IMG/VR virus record: IMGVR_UViG_3300036398_001591
Coordinates: 18,556 to 82,555 of that record
DNA: 64,000 nucleotides
Origin: a virus
Direction: 5' to 3' (one strand)
The stretch's first letter is position 1; the number at the start of each line of letters is the position of its first letter. Shown here piece by piece: positions 1 through 4,757 of this stretch. The translations under genes and the position numbers were made by a program. Under the pieces are notes generated by a model that searched no databases, was not told where the DNA came from, and saw only the letters and a program-made list of their open reading frames with translations.

Positions 1-16
1 GAACCTACTCTAAAAC

Positions 17-92
17 TGGCTCCGGTCTCAGGATTCGAACCTGACTTCAAGGATTAACAGTCCTCCGCCCACACCTAGTTTGCTTCACCGGA
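17..92 (-). tRNA. tRNA-Asn (anticodon GTT)
   Basis: On the minus strand the cloverleaf folds with a 7-base acceptor stem (pair 7/66 is a G-G mismatch), a GGTTCGAATCC T-arm and an anticodon loop CTGTTAA giving GTT. The 3' CCA is encoded. It is the last tRNA of the cluster visible at the left window edge; the cluster may continue outside. Confidence 0.92.
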
Positions 93-103
93 ATAAAAAT
101 AAC

Positions 104-166
104 AGGATGATTTTTGTCGCTAGACAACCAAAAAGTTTAGCTAATTTTATTTGCTGTACTCATCCT
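104..166. repeat. Short inverted repeat between tRNA-Asn and tRNA-Pro
   Basis: AGGATGA at 104-110 is the reverse complement of TCATCCT at 160-166, enclosing about 50 A+T-rich bases. It could close a spacer hairpin used in tRNA precursor processing. No coding sequence is seen between the two tRNAs. Confidence 0.4.
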
Positions 167-172
167 AAAAAC

Positions 173-246
173 TGGTCTCGATGGCAAGAATCGAACTTGC
201 GCTACATGGTCCCAAACCACGGGTGATGCCATTTCACTACACCGAG
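173..246 (-). tRNA. tRNA-Pro (anticodon TGG)
   Basis: Acceptor stem CTCGGTG pairs with CATCGAG, discriminator A and encoded CCA follow. The anticodon stem CGTGG/CCATG encloses loop TTTGGGA, giving TGG (codon CCA, wobble CCN). The T-loop is canonical TTCGATT. Confidence 0.92.
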
Positions 247-251
247 AAAAC

Positions 252-317
252 TGGAGCAGTCACTACGATTCCCACGTAGATAATGGGTGGACCCCATCAC
301 GGTTAATATCCGACTGC
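252..317 (-). pseudogene. Decayed or minimal tRNA-like element, probably former tRNA-Gly(TCC)
   Basis: The ends still pair (GCAGTCG with TGACTGC) and are followed by T and an encoded CCA, as in the intact tRNA-Gly next door. A T-stem CTACG/CGTAG remains, but its loop is TGGGAAT instead of TTCGAAT. The D-arm is reduced to about CGG/CCG. The anticodon arm can be read as loop GGTCCAC (TCC at the anticodon position, but lacking U33) or as a 5-base stem with a 5-base loop. At 66 nt it is too short for a normal tRNA. It sits directly before an intact tRNA-Gly(TCC), which suggests a duplicate that has degenerated; a functional tRNA-like RNA cannot be excluded. Confidence 0.6.
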
Positions 318-324
318 ATAAAAC

Positions 325-398
325 TGGAGCGGAGTGAGAGAATCGAACTCTCAACAACAGATTGGAAATCTGTAGTTTTACCATTAAACTAACCCCGC
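325..398 (-). tRNA. tRNA-Gly (anticodon TCC)
   Basis: Acceptor GCGGGGT pairs with ACTCCGC, then T and CCA. Anticodon stem ACAGA/TCTGT encloses TTTCCAA, giving TCC. The T-arm GAGAGTTCGATTCTCTC is perfect. Confidence 0.93.
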
Positions 399-406
399 AA
401 AAAACT

Positions 407-480
407 TGGTGCCCCATGACAGAATCGAACTGCCGTAACCTGATTACAAAACAGGTGTAATACCATTATACTAATAGGGC
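407..480 (-). tRNA. tRNA-Thr (anticodon TGT)
   Basis: Acceptor GCCCTAT pairs with ATGGGGC, then A and CCA. Anticodon loop TTTGTAA gives TGT; pair 31/39 is a U-U. D-arm and T-arm (GGCAGTTCGATTCTGTC) are normal. Confidence 0.91.
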
Positions 481-485
481 GAAAC

Positions 486-559
486 TGGTAGCGGGTGACA
501 GATTCGAACTGCCGATGCACCTGGCTTATGAGACCGGTGTGGTGGCCACCCTACCCGCA
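486..559 (-). tRNA. tRNA-Met-type (anticodon CAT), atypical ends
   Basis: Loop CTCATAA gives CAT. The stem 2-7 pairs perfectly (GCGGGT/ACCCGC), but position 1/72 is a U-U mismatch, followed by A73 and CCA. A mismatch at 1-72 is a hallmark of bacterial initiator tRNA, yet the three G-C pairs of the initiator anticodon stem are absent and the D-arm is unusual (GGTGGCCACC). It could be elongator Met, initiator-like, or a lysidine-modified Ile2 tRNA; the sequence does not decide. Confidence 0.85.
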
Positions 560-595
560 AATCTTATTATAACATACTCTATATATGTTGGCAAC

Positions 596-683
596 TGGTG
601 GAGCCTGAAGGAATCGAACCATCCGCCAACCACCCTTCAATTAAAGGCAACGGATTTACAGTCCGCTGAAGGGAACAGGCTCC
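596..683 (-). tRNA. tRNA-Tyr (anticodon GTA)
   Basis: Type II tRNA with a long variable arm. Acceptor GGAGCCT pairs with AGGCTCC, then A and CCA. Anticodon stem GCGGA/TCCGT encloses CTGTAAA, giving GTA. Confidence 0.93.
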
Positions 684-689
684 TAAAAC

Positions 690-764
690 TGGTACCGATG
701 GACAATTTCGAAATGTCGGCCTTTCGCTTATCAAGCGAATGCTCTTCCTCTGAGCTACATCGGT
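690..764 (-). tRNA. tRNA-Ile (anticodon GAT)
   Basis: Acceptor ACCGATG pairs with CATCGGT, then A and CCA. Anticodon stem TTCGC/GCGAA encloses TTGATAA, giving GAT. D-arm GCTCAGAGGAAGAGC is canonical. Confidence 0.93.
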
Positions 765-770
765 AAAAAC

Positions 771-845
771 TGGCGGTCCTAAGGGGTAACGATCCCCTTC
801 TTTTGGCGTGACAAGCCAACGTGCGTCCATGAACACTTTAGAACC
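771..845 (-). tRNA. tRNA-Asp (anticodon GTC)
   Basis: Acceptor GGTTCTA pairs with TAGGACC, then G73 (the Asp identity base) and CCA. Anticodon stem TTGGC/GCCAA encloses TTGTCAC, giving GTC. The T-loop is ATCGTTA rather than TTCRANN, so this is a slightly divergent copy. Confidence 0.87.
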
Positions 846-852
846 TAAAACA

Positions 853-928
853 TGGTGCCCTAGGAGAGACTCGAACTCTCAGAACCTGGTTTCTAAGACC
901 AGTACGTATACCATTCCGTCACCAGGGC
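853..928 (-). tRNA. tRNA with Leu anticodon TAG but a short variable loop
   Basis: Acceptor GCCCTGG pairs with CTAGGGC, then A73 and CCA. Anticodon stem CTGGT/ACCAG encloses CTTAGAA, giving TAG (reads CUA, Leu). The variable region is only GTTCT (5 nt) before the T-stem GAGAG, whereas bacterial tRNA-Leu is type II with a long arm. The D-arm still resembles that of tRNA-Leu. Confidence 0.85.
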
Positions 929-938
929 AAAAATCCTT

Positions 939-1013
939 TGGTGTGGGTGGAGAATTTCGAAATCTCGACTCTCTGGTTAAAAGCCAGATACTCTGCCTCT
1001 GAGTTACACCCAC
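939..1013 (-). tRNA. tRNA-Lys (anticodon TTT)
   Basis: Acceptor GTGGGTG pairs with CACCCAC, then A and CCA. Anticodon stem TCTGG/CCAGA encloses CTTTTAA, giving TTT. The T-loop is TTTCGAAAT-like with a normal stem. Confidence 0.93.
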
Positions 1014-1019
1014 ATATTA

Positions 1020-1070
1020 CCATATTAAAACATACTGCGTATTTTCAGCCAGTAGTGTGCTTTAATATGG
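1020..1070 (-). repeat. Intergenic hairpin starting at the CCA of tRNA-Glu
   Basis: In the minus-strand transcript CCATATTAAA (1070-1061) pairs perfectly with TTTAATATGG (1029-1020). The stem extends imperfectly inwards through CACTACTG and CAGTATGT. The helix begins in the encoded CCA of tRNA-Glu and ends just before tRNA-Lys, so it may act in 3' processing of the precursor. A similar, longer hairpin follows the first tRNA of the other operon (1976-2050). Confidence 0.7.
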
Positions 1071-1142
1071 TACTCCGTACCAGAATCGAACTGGTCTTAT
1101 CGGGTTGAAAACCCGGTGTCCTAACCGATAGACGAACGGAGT
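1068..1142 (-). tRNA. tRNA-Glu (anticodon TTC)
   Basis: Acceptor ACTCCGT pairs with ACGGAGT, then A and CCA. Anticodon loop TTTTCAA gives TTC. It is the first tRNA after the promoter at 1200-1227 and the BoxA-like leader at 1145-1170. Confidence 0.93.
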
Positions 1143-1144
1143 AA

Positions 1145-1170
1145 AAATTACACTTAACTTTTTAAAGAAC
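1145..1170 (-). promoter_or_regulatory. BoxA-like leader, copy B (26-bp direct repeat)
   Basis: The minus strand reads GTTCTTTAAAAAGTTAAGTG followed by TAATTT. The 26 bases are identical to 2124-2149. The core TCTTTAAAA resembles the BoxA antitermination element of bacterial rRNA leaders (YGCUCUUUAACA in E. coli), bound by NusB/NusE. It lies between the sigma-70 promoter and the first tRNA of operon B, the position expected for an rrn-type leader. Function is inferred from sequence and position. Confidence 0.65.
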
Positions 1171-1199
1171 ATTTGATTGATTTCTCAATTCATGGATGA

Positions 1200-1227
1200 A
1201 TTATAGCACAACCAGAATCTTTGTCAA
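1200..1227 (-). promoter_or_regulatory. Consensus sigma-70 promoter of tRNA operon B
   Basis: Minus strand TTGACA (1227-1222), 16-base spacer, TATAAT (1205-1200): perfect hexamers. Transcription would start near 1193, about 50 bases before tRNA-Glu, and run through the tRNAs to the left. Confidence 0.88.
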
Positions 1228-1231
1228 CCAT

Positions 1232-1253
1232 GTTGTTGTAATTTAACAACAAC
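1232..1253. promoter_or_regulatory. Palindrome upstream of tRNA promoter B
   Basis: GTTGTTGT-N6-ACAACAAC, a perfect 8-bp inverted repeat centred about 15 bases upstream of the -35 box. The core GTTGT-N6-ACAAC recurs at the same place upstream of promoter A (2193-2208). It is a candidate operator or activator site. Confidence 0.55.
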
Positions 1254-1259
1254 TAAATT

Positions 1260-1335
1260 TGGAGTCGGTGACAGGATTCGAACCTGCATGTAACGGATTT
1301 GCAATCCGCTCCCTAGCCTTTCGGGTCACACCGAC
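1260..1335 (-). tRNA. tRNA-Cys (anticodon GCA)
   Basis: Acceptor GTCGGTG pairs with CACCGAC, then U73 (Cys identity base) and CCA. Anticodon stem GCGGA/TCCGT encloses TTGCAAA, giving GCA. It is the last tRNA of operon A before promoter B. Confidence 0.93.
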
Positions 1336-1336
1336 A

Positions 1337-1525
1337 TTAATCTTTTTTGCGAGATATCCATCCATTGTACAACGGATCTTTCACCTCATCAACACCGAAC
1401 TTACCAACAACTTCAAAGTCTGTACCTTTGATAGTCACAAACTCATTCATATGTTTAGCAAGATTCATTGCTTCGGCGAGTGTAAGAACCTTAAATGATT
1501 CTTCTTTTCCTATCACTTTAAACAT
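1337..1525 (-). CDS. Small hypothetical protein between tRNA genes
   Basis: A 62-residue ORF starting MFKVIGKEES, lying between tRNA-Ile(TAT) and tRNA-Cys. The ATG at 1525 follows AAGGTGAGT, a fair ribosome binding site; a GTG two codons upstream (1531) is the alternative. The protein is soluble and charged, ending NGWISRKKD, with no recognised domain. Its stop codon is next to the 5' end of tRNA-Cys, so the mRNA and the tRNA precursor must be one transcript that is processed. Function unknown. Confidence 0.65.
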   Translation of the reverse strand: MFKVIGKEESFKVLTLAEAMNLAKHMNEFVTIKGTDFEVVGKFGVDEVKDPLYNGWISRKKD

Positions 1526-1539
1526 ACTCACCTTTCATT

Positions 1540-1631
1540 TGGTACCTCGACTGAGAATCGAACTCAGATGAACCAATTATCTGTTGCTTACGGGATATAA
1601 ATCCGCCGTTTTACCATTAAACTACCGAGGC
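1540..1631 (-). tRNA. Unusual tRNA, anticodon read as TAT (Ile), with a long variable region
   Basis: Acceptor GCCTCGG pairs with TCGAGGT (G-U at both ends of the stem), then A and CCA. D-arm GTTT/AAAC and T-arm CTGAGTTCGATTCTCAG are normal. The anticodon stem GCGGA/CCCGT has an A-C mismatch at 31/39 and loop TTTATAT, placing TAT at 34-36. The variable region is about 22 nt, unlike any normal Ile tRNA. Identity is therefore uncertain; an insertion into the variable loop is possible. Confidence 0.7.
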
Positions 1632-1632
1632 A

Positions 1633-1722
1633 TGGTGGAGAGTCTGGGAGTCGAACCCAGTGACCTTATCTCTAAAGCCTGCGGTTTAGCAAACCGGTGC
1701 ATTACCATCCTGCCCACTCTCC
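1633..1722 (-). tRNA. tRNA-Ser (anticodon GCT)
   Basis: Type II tRNA. Acceptor GGAGAGT pairs with ACTCTCC, then A and CCA. Anticodon stem CCGGT/ACCGC encloses TTGCTAA, giving GCT. Its 5' part overlaps the 3' end of the small ORF at 1686-1862. Confidence 0.92.
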
Positions 1723-1862
1723 AATTCTTCAATCCTATTTGCCGCTTCTTCAAGCAAATCGGCAATTCTATCTGGTGCATTTTCTTGCACAGACTTCCTT
1801 GTAGGAATTTGCCTACGAATTTCGGCACGTTTTCTCAAACGAAAAACTAAATCTTCATTCAT
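1686..1862 (-). CDS. Small coiled-coil-like protein overlapping tRNA-Ser
   Basis: A 58-residue ORF with a good start: AGGAG, then TTCTT, then ATG at 1862. It begins MNEDLVFRLRKRAEIR and contains the helical stretch DRIADLLEEAANRIEELE (residues 31-48), a motif type seen in many small phage proteins of unknown function. The last 12 codons and the TAA stop lie inside tRNA-Ser(GCT) (1633-1722), so the stop sits in the tRNA anticodon arm. Processing of the tRNA would destroy the message's 3' end. Function unknown. Confidence 0.6.
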   Translation of the reverse strand: MNEDLVFRLRKRAEIRRQIPTRKSVQENAPDRIADLLEEAANRIEELESGQDGNAPVC

Positions 1863-1877
1863 AAGAACTCCTAAAAT

Positions 1878-1969
1878 TGGTGGAAACGGTGAGATTCGAA
1901 CTCACGGACCCATTTCTGAATCGACAGTTTTCAAGACTGTAGCAATAAACCGGACTCTGCCACGTTTCC
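1878..1969 (-). tRNA. tRNA-Ser (anticodon TGA)
   Basis: Type II tRNA with a long variable arm. Acceptor GGAAACG pairs with CGTTTCC, then A and CCA. Anticodon stem ACAGT/ACTGT encloses CTTGAAA, giving TGA. Confidence 0.93.
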
Positions 1970-1975
1970 AATTAA

Positions 1976-2050
1976 CCATATAAAAACACATTGTTACACC
2001 CAATAGGATAATAATCCTCATACGAGAATCACCAATGTGTTTCTATATGG
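1976..2050 (-). repeat. Long intergenic hairpin starting at the CCA of tRNA-Gln
   Basis: In the transcript an 18-bp helix forms between 2050-2033 and 1993-1976 (one G-U pair, otherwise perfect). The 39-base loop holds a second small hairpin, AGGAT-AATA-ATCCT. As at 1020-1070, the helix begins in the encoded CCA of the first tRNA of the operon. It has no U-run, so a processing signal or RNA-stability element is more likely than a terminator. Confidence 0.75.
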
Positions 2051-2121
2051 CACCCGAAATAAGAATCGAACTTATACTAACAGAGTCAAAGTCTGCTGTG
2101 CTACCACTACACCATTCGGGA
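2048..2121 (-). tRNA. tRNA-Gln (anticodon TTG)
   Basis: Stem 2-7 CCCGAA/TTCGGG pairs; 1/72 is a U-U mismatch, followed by G73 and CCA (G73 is a Gln identity base). Anticodon stem GCAGA/TCTGT encloses CTTTGAC, giving TTG. It is the first tRNA of operon A. Confidence 0.91.
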
Positions 2122-2123
2122 TC

Positions 2124-2149
2124 AAATTACACTTAACTTTTTAAAGAAC
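2124..2149 (-). promoter_or_regulatory. BoxA-like leader, copy A
   Basis: The same 26 bases as 1145-1170. Here the predicted transcription start, about 7 bases after the -10 box, falls at the first bases of the BoxA-like core, so almost the whole leader is this element before tRNA-Gln begins. Confidence 0.65.
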
Positions 2150-2156
2150 TGTGTGT

Positions 2157-2184
2157 ATTGTACATGATTCTTAATCTTTGTCAA
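2157..2184 (-). promoter_or_regulatory. Sigma-70 promoter of tRNA operon A
   Basis: Minus strand TTGACA (2184-2179), 16-base spacer, TACAAT (2162-2157). The first eight bases downstream of the TTGACA hexamer, AAGATT and beyond, also match promoter B, showing that the two promoter regions are related by duplication. Confidence 0.85.
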
Positions 2185-2192
2185 TACATGTT

Positions 2193-2208
2193 GTTGTAAG
2201 ATTACAAC
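2193..2208. promoter_or_regulatory. Palindrome upstream of tRNA promoter A
   Basis: GTTGTAA-GA-TTACAAC, a perfect 7-bp inverted repeat immediately upstream of the -35 box. It shares GTTGT-N6-ACAAC and its position with 1235-1250. Candidate operator. Confidence 0.55.
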
Positions 2209-2215
2209 ACTTCCA

Positions 2216-2250
2216 AACAAAAAACCCTCAGAACTTTCGTTGTGAGGGTT
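2216..2250 (-). terminator. Rho-independent terminator
   Basis: Minus strand AACCCTCA, 12-base loop, TGAGGGTT, then TTTTTG. It would end the transcript that carries the 2448-3176 gene and the small ORF at 2277, and it isolates the tRNA operons from upstream transcription. Confidence 0.85.
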
Positions 2251-2276
2251 GTGAAACTTTAGTTTACTTTTATGTA

Positions 2277-2393
2277 TTACTTAATTCCACTAACCCTTCC
2301 GTGCGCCCATGACTGATTATCGCTACCAATAAACGGTGTGCGATACTCGGCTGTCAAGCAAGATTTCGAGGGGGTTGAAGTTATTTTAATCAT
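2277..2393 (-). CDS. Possible 38-residue peptide
   Basis: An ORF starting MIKITSTPSK and ending GRVSGIK, between the promoter at 2400 and the terminator at 2216. No ribosome binding site is visible: the ATG lies only 6 bases after a TATAAT box, so a leaderless transcript would be needed. The terminator directly downstream supports a transcribed unit here. No family recognised; it could also be a noncoding RNA. Confidence 0.4.
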   Translation of the reverse strand: MIKITSTPSKSCLTAEYRTPFIGSDNQSWAHGRVSGIK

Positions 2394-2399
2394 AGTGTT

Positions 2400-2428
2400 A
2401 TTATATAGGCTTTTTTTATTATTGGCAA
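2400..2428 (-). promoter_or_regulatory. Probable sigma-70 promoter before the 38-codon ORF
   Basis: Minus strand TTGCCA (2428-2423), 17-base A-rich spacer, TATAAT (2405-2400). Transcription would start at about the ATG at 2393 and stop at the terminator at 2216-2250, giving a transcript of roughly 170 bases. Confidence 0.6.
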
Positions 2429-2447
2429 CCATTTTTTTAAAAAAATT

Positions 2448-3176
2448 TTAAATATTTTCCCACTTACCATGTTCGATTGGAACCCAATGTGCAGGATCAC
2501 GGACAATTTCAAATGAAGTTGGTGGCCATGTGATACCATGGCTTGCAAGATGTGTTTGCATCAGGTATTCGGGATTGTATTTGATACCTCGATTGTACAT
2601 CTGATCGAAATGATCTACTGCATCCGCATAGATAGACATTGCGATTGGTAATCCAATGGCAAATTGGTCATTGAAGTTTGGTTCATAACCATAACGCTGA
2701 TTGTTAGGTGTATATATTGTACCTGGTGATTCCAATAAACATCTGTGAGCCAACTGCAAATCAATCGGCTCAGATAAACCAAAATCTGTACGTGAACGAA
2801 TCACCAAATCATAATCATCAAGTTCTCTACGCCATTTATCACAATATTGGAGACACTTGTATTGTTGCCAAACATTTGTTGGTGTGCTGTTATATGCTTC
2901 GTATTCTCTTGGTGCATCTTCGATTGCTGAAGGATCAAGCACCTCAATGAATTTGATTTTATACCAAGGCGGTAGATGTGCTTGTAGTTTATCTCTGACT
3001 TGGCCGGCAGATTTCAAATCACACCAATTCTTGGAGATTTTTGGATCCCAACCAAATGGCCTTCGCCAAAGTACAATGTACAAATCGATTGCGGATTTAG
3101 TTAGATTTTGGAGTTGTGAATCAAAGTCGACCGAAAATCGTGGATTACCGGTTAGAAGAAGTGCTGTTTTCGTCAT
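2448..3176 (-). CDS. Putative glycosyltransferase-like protein
   Basis: 242 residues. It starts MTKTALLLTGNPRFS, a beta-strand followed by a TGNxR turn. At residues 121-133 it has DYDLVIRSRTDFG, resembling the (K/R)YDxVIRxRxD motif seen in some capsule-type and viral glycosyltransferase-like proteins. No signal peptide or membrane segment. It overlaps the end of the upstream metallopeptidase gene by 32 bases and is the last gene before the terminator at 2216. The assignment rests on one motif; a hypothetical protein is the safer reading. Confidence 0.4.
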   Translation of the reverse strand: MTKTALLLTGNPRFSVDFDSQLQNLTKSAIDLYIVLWRRPFGWDPKISKNWCDLKSAGQVRDKLQAHLPPWYKIKFIEVLDPSAIEDAPREYEAYNSTPTNVWQQYKCLQYCDKWRRELDDYDLVIRSRTDFGLSEPIDLQLAHRCLLESPGTIYTPNNQRYGYEPNFNDQFAIGLPIAMSIYADAVDHFDQMYNRGIKYNPEYLMQTHLASHGITWPPTSFEIVRDPAHWVPIEHGKWENI

Positions 3177-3684
3177 TCAAATATTTCCATTTTATATCGA
3201 TTTTTTCTATAGGACCATCAGGATTACTGATACCCTCAAACACATTCCATAGTTCTTCTTTGACTGCAAACTTAGTCCACAGTCCAGTTTCTAGACTGTA
3301 TGCTTCTAATTCCCATGGATGTTGATAGTAATCTATAGCATCAGCATCGATTGAAATTCCTTTCCATTTGGAAAGAGTTTCATTTGTTTCACCGTGGGCA
3401 AACTGTTTGATGTGTACCATCTCATGTGCAAGTGTTCTTAGTATTTCTGCGGCACCGAGCCATGGATGTATTTCAATTAAAAATTCTCTTGCCTTGTTTG
3501 AAGCATTATATTCTTCTATTGATGCGAGAGCCCAAACAGTTAATTTTGGATTGAACTTGACCGTCAGATAAATGTTATCTCTTAGTCTTTTGGAGTGTAT
3601 TAGATTTTGAGCGTAAAACTCTACTGCCCTTTCTACAAAGGGTTTGAAATCTTTATCCGGACAGTTAATTATTCTGACCTTCAT
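3145..3684 (-). CDS. Putative HExxH zinc metallopeptidase
   Basis: 179 residues. HEMVH at 87-91, preceded by a hydrophobic helix (ILRTLA) and followed by a glutamate-containing stretch HPWELEAY (122-129) that could supply the third zinc ligand, as in gluzincin and SprT-like families. No secretion signal, so it would act in the host cytoplasm. Such domains occur in several T4-like phages without a known substrate. It starts at ATG 3684 and stands first in a two-gene unit with the 2448-3176 gene. The fold is confident; the substrate is unknown. Confidence 0.65.
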   Translation of the reverse strand: MKVRIINCPDKDFKPFVERAVEFYAQNLIHSKRLRDNIYLTVKFNPKLTVWALASIEEYNASNKAREFLIEIHPWLGAAEILRTLAHEMVHIKQFAHGETNETLSKWKGISIDADAIDYYQHPWELEAYSLETGLWTKFAVKEELWNVFEGISNPDGPIEKIDIKWKYLNDENSTSSNR

Positions 3685-3739
3685 TTTTGTCTCCAGTTGC
3701 TATCAATATTTAGGTACTGGAAAATTTCATAATGTGAAA

Positions 3740-4216
3740 TTAAACTTGAGTTATTTCTACTCCTGCTTTCTCCAAGAATCGAAGGCCCGCATCAGAACGA
3801 TAACTATTACGATAATACACAGAATTGATACCACTTTGATAAACAAGTTTGGCGCAATCAAGGCAAGGGGCATGAGTAACAAAGAGAGAAGCACCGTTGC
3901 CAGACTCAGTGCTTTTTGCGAGTTTTGCGATGGCGTTGGTTTCTGCATGAAGTACCTCCGGTTTTGTTACAAGTTTATAACGAAGCCATGGAAGATTTTC
4001 AGTTTTTGGTAACTGTTGTTCAGACCAGTCTCCATCATCACAATAAATTTTATCTTCACAAACATTATCCCAACCAGAGGGCATTCCATTGTAACCAATA
4101 GAAATGATGCGGTCATCTTTTACGATAATCGCACCAACATGAAGTCTCACGGCAGACGAAAGACTCGCAAAAGTCTCTGCGGTTTTCATATACGCATCAA
4201 TAAATTTTTGTTTCAC
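3740..4216 (-). CDS. cd: dCMP deaminase
   Basis: 158 residues, the usual size. It converts dCMP to dUMP, feeding thymidylate synthesis. The zinc-dependent deaminase signature is complete: HAE at 90-92 (ligand and catalytic glutamate) and PCLDC at 117-121 (two cysteine ligands), with the substrate-side motif GYNGMPSG at 41-48. T4 gene cd encodes the same enzyme. The start overlaps the stop of the SGNH hydrolase gene by 4 bases, indicating translational coupling. Confidence 0.92.
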   Translation of the reverse strand: MKQKFIDAYMKTAETFASLSSAVRLHVGAIIVKDDRIISIGYNGMPSGWDNVCEDKIYCDDGDWSEQQLPKTENLPWLRYKLVTKPEVLHAETNAIAKLAKSTESGNGASLFVTHAPCLDCAKLVYQSGINSVYYRNSYRSDAGLRFLEKAGVEITQV

Positions 4217-4626
4217 TTAGTTTGTTCCGCTAATATCTTATAACCTTTACCCGTTGGATGAATACCATCGGCACTCATGTTACCAACAGGCCTTAAAAGT
4301 ACAACATCACCATATTCTTTTGCAATTTTTGTCATTGCTTCATGCGGAATAGGTTTGCGGTCTTTTCCCGGATCAATCCAAAAGACACGTTTGCCTTTAA
4401 TTGCTTCACGCATCTTTCTCAGTTCTTGTTCCGTTTTCACACCTTTGTGGTCATTTGCACCAAGGCTGATAATGATTGTTTCATAAGGTTTTGTGGTAGA
4501 CTGGCTCAAGTAATCTTTATTCCACTGCCAACTATTCCAACCACCTTTAGAATAAGAAACACATTCTTTACGAACCATTGAAACACCAACGGCGATAGAA
4601 TCACCTATAATCATGCAATCAATCAT
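4213..4626 (-). CDS. SGNH/GDSL-family hydrolase
   Basis: 137 residues, a minimal single-domain SGNH hydrolase. Block I is IGDSIAVG with the nucleophile S10, block III is LGAND (N58), and block V is DGIHPTGKGY with D120 and H123. These enzymes deacylate or deacetylate esters, often on carbohydrates. There is no signal peptide, so any action on host surface glycans would need release at lysis; cytoplasmic action is equally possible. Start and stop overlap the neighbouring rubredoxin and dCMP deaminase genes by 4 bases each. The substrate is unknown. Confidence 0.85.
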   Translation of the reverse strand: MIDCMIIGDSIAVGVSMVRKECVSYSKGGWNSWQWNKDYLSQSTTKPYETIIISLGANDHKGVKTEQELRKMREAIKGKRVFWIDPGKDRKPIPHEAMTKIAKEYGDVVLLRPVGNMSADGIHPTGKGYKILAEQTK

Positions 4627-4757
4627 AGCGTTTCGTATTCGTCTTTACCAACACCACATTCTGGACACAAAAAGTCATCAGGTAAAGTATCCCATGCGCC
4701 TTCTAGTTCCTCATCGTGGACATGTCCACATACTACACATACATGATCCGGACTCAT
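4623..4757 (-). CDS. Rubredoxin
   Basis: A 44-residue ORF below common length cut-offs. It carries both knuckles of a one-iron rubredoxin: CVVCGHVHD (C7, C10) and CPECGVGKDEYE (C31, C34), with the expected W22 and LPDDF between them. It would hold a single Fe(Cys)4 centre and pass electrons in the cytoplasm. It lies directly after rubrerythrin with a 4-base ATGA overlap and before the SGNH hydrolase with another. Rubrerythrins usually carry this domain fused at their C-terminus; here the two parts are separate genes, so it is probably the electron donor of that enzyme. Confidence 0.9.
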   Translation of the reverse strand: MSPDHVCVVCGHVHDEELEGAWDTLPDDFLCPECGVGKDEYETL

